This document shows positions 3,625 to 5,707 of a stretch of DNA of 5,707 nt, in pieces. Made by a program: the position numbers and the translations under genes. The first letter of the stretch is position 1. Every line of letters starts with the position of its first letter. The DNA is from Clostridia bacterium (GTDB taxonomy: Bacteria > Bacillota > Clostridia > Christensenellales > CALWSW01): the NCBI GenBank assembly GCA_019421925.1, contig JAHZEH010000142.1, forward strand, positions 1-5,707, in the 5' to 3' direction. Under the pieces are notes generated by a model. That model was not told the DNA's origin. It saw only the letters and a program-made list of their open reading frames with translations, and did no database searches.

Positions 3625-5707
3625 TTAGCATAATACTCCCGCTACAGTAGCAAATACGAAGCAGGCCGCAATGCCGATCACTGTTGGCAAAAGGGCCGCT
3701 ACCGCCGTCCACTTCCAGCTCCCTGTCTCCTTTCGGATCGTCATGAGCGTGGTGGAACAGGGCCAGTGTATCAGGCAGAAGAGCATGGTGCTCACCGCGG
3801 TCATCCAGGTCCACCCGTTTGCGATAAAGAGTTCCCGCATCTGGGCGAGGCTATCCAGTTCCATGATGCTGCCCTGAGCCATATATGCCATGATGATGAT
3901 GGGCACGACAATCTCATTGGCAGGCAGGCCCAGGATGAATGCGATGAGGATGACACCATCCAGCCCCAGGAGCCTGGCAAACGGGTCCAGAAAGGAAGCG
4001 CAGTGATGAAGGAGGCTGGCGTCCCCGACTGTGACGTTGGCCATGATCCAGATAACAAGGCCGGCAGGCGCTGCAAAGGCCGCAGCCCGCCCCAGAACAA
4101 AGAGCGTGCGGTCAAAGACGGACCGGACAAGCACTCTGCCAACTTGGGGCCGACGGTAGGGGGGGAGCTCCAAGGTAAAGGAGGAGGGGACCCCTTTGAG
4201 GAACGTGGCAGAGAGGAATCGGGTGACAGCGAAGGTTATACCCACCCCCAATACGATGAGAAGCGTCAGAAGCAGGGCGGACAGAAGAGAGCCCAATGCT
4301 CCCGCCGAGGCCCCCACAAAGAACATGGATAAGATAGCGATGAGCGTAGGGAACCGGCCGTTGCAGGGGACGAAGTTGTTGGTCAGAATGGCGAGCAGGC
4401 GCTCCCGTGGGGAGTCGATGATCCGGCAGCCGGTCACACCCGCCGCATTGCAGCCAAAGCCCATGCACATGGTCAGCGCCTGTTTGCCGCAGGCGTGGCA
4501 GCGCTGGAAGGGCTTATCCAGATTATAGGCGATTCGGGGGAGATAGCCGGAATCCTCCAACAACGTGAACAAGGGGAAAAAGATGGCCATGGGGGGAAGC
4601 ATCACGGAGATCACCCAGGCGAGGACGCGGTAGACGCCGAGTACCAGCGCACCGTGGAGCCATTCCGGGGCGTGAAGGGCGGCGAATAATTCGCTCAGAC
4701 GTTCCTGAATCCAAAAAAGGCCGTCGGACAGCAGAGAAGAGGGGTAATTGGCCCCCGCAATCGTCAGCCAGAAGACCAGGGCGAGAAGTGCGAGCATAAT
4801 GGGATACCCCGACCACCGGCTGGTCAAAATGCGGTCGAGCCGTCGGTCCAGAGCATGATAGCCGGATTTCTCATGGATTACTGCGTCTTTGCAGATTTTC
4901 TCCGCCCGGAGCATCAGCGATGAAACGATTTCATCTTTCAGCCGCCCGGCGTCCAGTCCCTCTCTGGCGAGCAGCGTATGTGCTTCTTCAAGAGCGGCCG
5001 CCAAAGGCTGATCCATGAGAATGTCCTCCCCCAAATAGGCGTGAATTTCACCGATGAGAGAGGGGTCCTGGTCGAGAAGTTTCAGACTGAGCCACCGGAC
5101 ATTGAGTCTGTCCCCAATCATCCGTTTGAGCTCCTTTTCTACGACAGAGACCGCTTTCTCTATGGGCTGGCTGTAGTGGAGAGGGATTGGGATTTGTTCC
5201 GGCGGCTCATCCATAAGGGTGTCCAGCGCGGACAGAAGGCCGGCAAGGCTCTTTTTTTTGCGAGCTACCGAGCCCACAACCGGAACGCCCAGCCGCGCGG
5301 AGAGGATTTTGAGATCGATCCTGATGGACTTTCGACTGGCTTCGTCCATGAGGTTGACACAGACGATGACCTTGCTTGATATCTCTATGGATTGCAGCAC
5401 CAGGTTGAGATTGCGCTCCAAGCAGGTGGCGTCGCAGACGACGACCACGGCGTCCGGCTCTCCGAAGCAGATGAAGTTTCTGGCAACCTCCTCCTCGGCG
5501 GAGTGCGCCATCAGCGAGTAGGTGCCCGGAATATCCACCATCACATAGGAGTGCTTTTTTGTGCTGCAATATCCCTGTGCATTGGCCACGGTTTTTCCAG
5601 GCCAGTTTCCGGTATGCTGGTTCAGGCCGGTGAGAGCGTTGAAGACTGTGCTCTTTCCGACATTTGGATTTCCGGCAATGGCAACGACAAGATCCTGCGG
5701 CGACTGT
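3625..5707 (-). CDS. feoB: ferrous iron transport protein B (FeoB), N-terminus cut by window edge
   Basis: 693 residues are visible (frame from 5706), lacking perhaps ten at the N-terminus. It is the inner-membrane Fe(II) importer with a cytoplasmic G-domain. G1 is GNPNVGKST (12-20), the switch region GNWPGKTV (33-40), G3 DIPG (58-61), G4 NLMD (118-121) and G5 near SVA (146-148). A helical cytoplasmic domain (about 170-285) leads to membrane segments from about 301 on. Gate signatures follow: LLEDSGYLPR (382-391), GFGCNAAGVTGCR (416-428) and PCNGRFP (447-453). ELPPYR is at 513-518, then LPANEIVVP and a last membrane helix ending VAGVLC. The CNAAGVTGCR and PCNGRFP forms are those of Firmicutes FeoB rather than the enterobacterial CNVPA and SCxxRLP. 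A GTG at 5589 is not the start, since the P-loop lies upstream of it in frame. FeoA, if present, would be outside the window. Iron (Fur-type) regulation is expected but its site is not visible. Confidence 0.95.
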   Translation of the reverse strand, partial: QSPQDLVVAIAGNPNVGKSTVFNALTGLNQHTGNWPGKTVANAQGYCSTKKHSYVMVDIPGTYSLMAHSAEEEVARNFICFGEPDAVVVVCDATCLERNLNLVLQSIEISSKVIVCVNLMDEASRKSIRIDLKILSARLGVPVVGSVARKKKSLAGLLSALDTLMDEPPEQIPIPLHYSQPIEKAVSVVEKELKRMIGDRLNVRWLSLKLLDQDPSLIGEIHAYLGEDILMDQPLAAALEEAHTLLAREGLDAGRLKDEIVSSLMLRAEKICKDAVIHEKSGYHALDRRLDRILTSRWSGYPIMLALLALVFWLTIAGANYPSSLLSDGLFWIQERLSELFAALHAPEWLHGALVLGVYRVLAWVISVMLPPMAIFFPLFTLLEDSGYLPRIAYNLDKPFQRCHACGKQALTMCMGFGCNAAGVTGCRIIDSPRERLLAILTNNFVPCNGRFPTLIAILSMFFVGASAGALGSLLSALLLTLLIVLGVGITFAVTRFLSATFLKGVPSSFTLELPPYRRPQVGRVLVRSVFDRTLFVLGRAAAFAAPAGLVIWIMANVTVGDASLLHHCASFLDPFARLLGLDGVILIAFILGLPANEIVVPIIIMAYMAQGSIMELDSLAQMRELFIANGWTWMTAVSTMLFCLIHWPCSTTLMTIRKETGSWKWTAVAALLPTVIGIAACFVFATVAGVLC

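Noticed and set aside
3766..4332. 188-codon + strand frame inside feoB
   Set aside because: Antisense shadow of the FeoB membrane region; the translation is low-complexity in D, G, K and E with no motif or ribosome binding site.

Overview
The window reads as chromosomal DNA of a fairly GC-rich Clostridia-type Firmicute, most like the gut Oscillospiraceae group. The lineage call is inference. It rests on gene order (a NodB-fold YlxY-like gene, then an M16 peptidase, as downstream of pnp in Bacillus and Clostridia), on strong AGGAGG-type ribosome binding sites, and on the Firmicutes-style FeoB.

Layout. (1) Bases 1-33 look like the last codons of an upstream gene, probably pnp, followed by a strong hairpin. 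(2) Bases 202-2573 (+) are a tight three-gene run: a secreted or membrane-anchored polysaccharide-deacetylase-like protein that has lost its metal ligands, an M16 zinc peptidase (MlpA type), and a dimeric all-alpha dUTPase. The gaps of 24 and 29 bases suggest one transcript. (3) Bases about 2580-3624 are an AT-richer accessory stretch between convergent core genes. It holds a decayed IS3-family insertion (left end plus a truncated OrfA whose ribosome binding site lies inside a hairpin), an unassigned remnant, and a minus-strand gene for a 68-residue zinc-ribbon protein with its own near-consensus promoter. (4) Bases 3625-5707 (-) are feoB, the ferrous iron transporter, cut at its N-terminus by the window edge. 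A good intrinsic terminator lies 102 bases past its stop codon.

How the genes relate. The + strand run is housekeeping or spore-former-associated (RNA decay, envelope, proteolysis, nucleotide sanitation). feoB is a separate iron-uptake unit transcribed toward it. The accessory stretch sits in the convergent gap, where insertions do least harm. No CRISPR array, tRNA, rRNA or recognisable defence system is present, and I do not see a convincing new multi-gene system. The items most worth a second look are the metal-site loss in the NodB-fold protein, the hairpin over the transposase ribosome binding site, and the possible small element carrying the zinc-ribbon gene.
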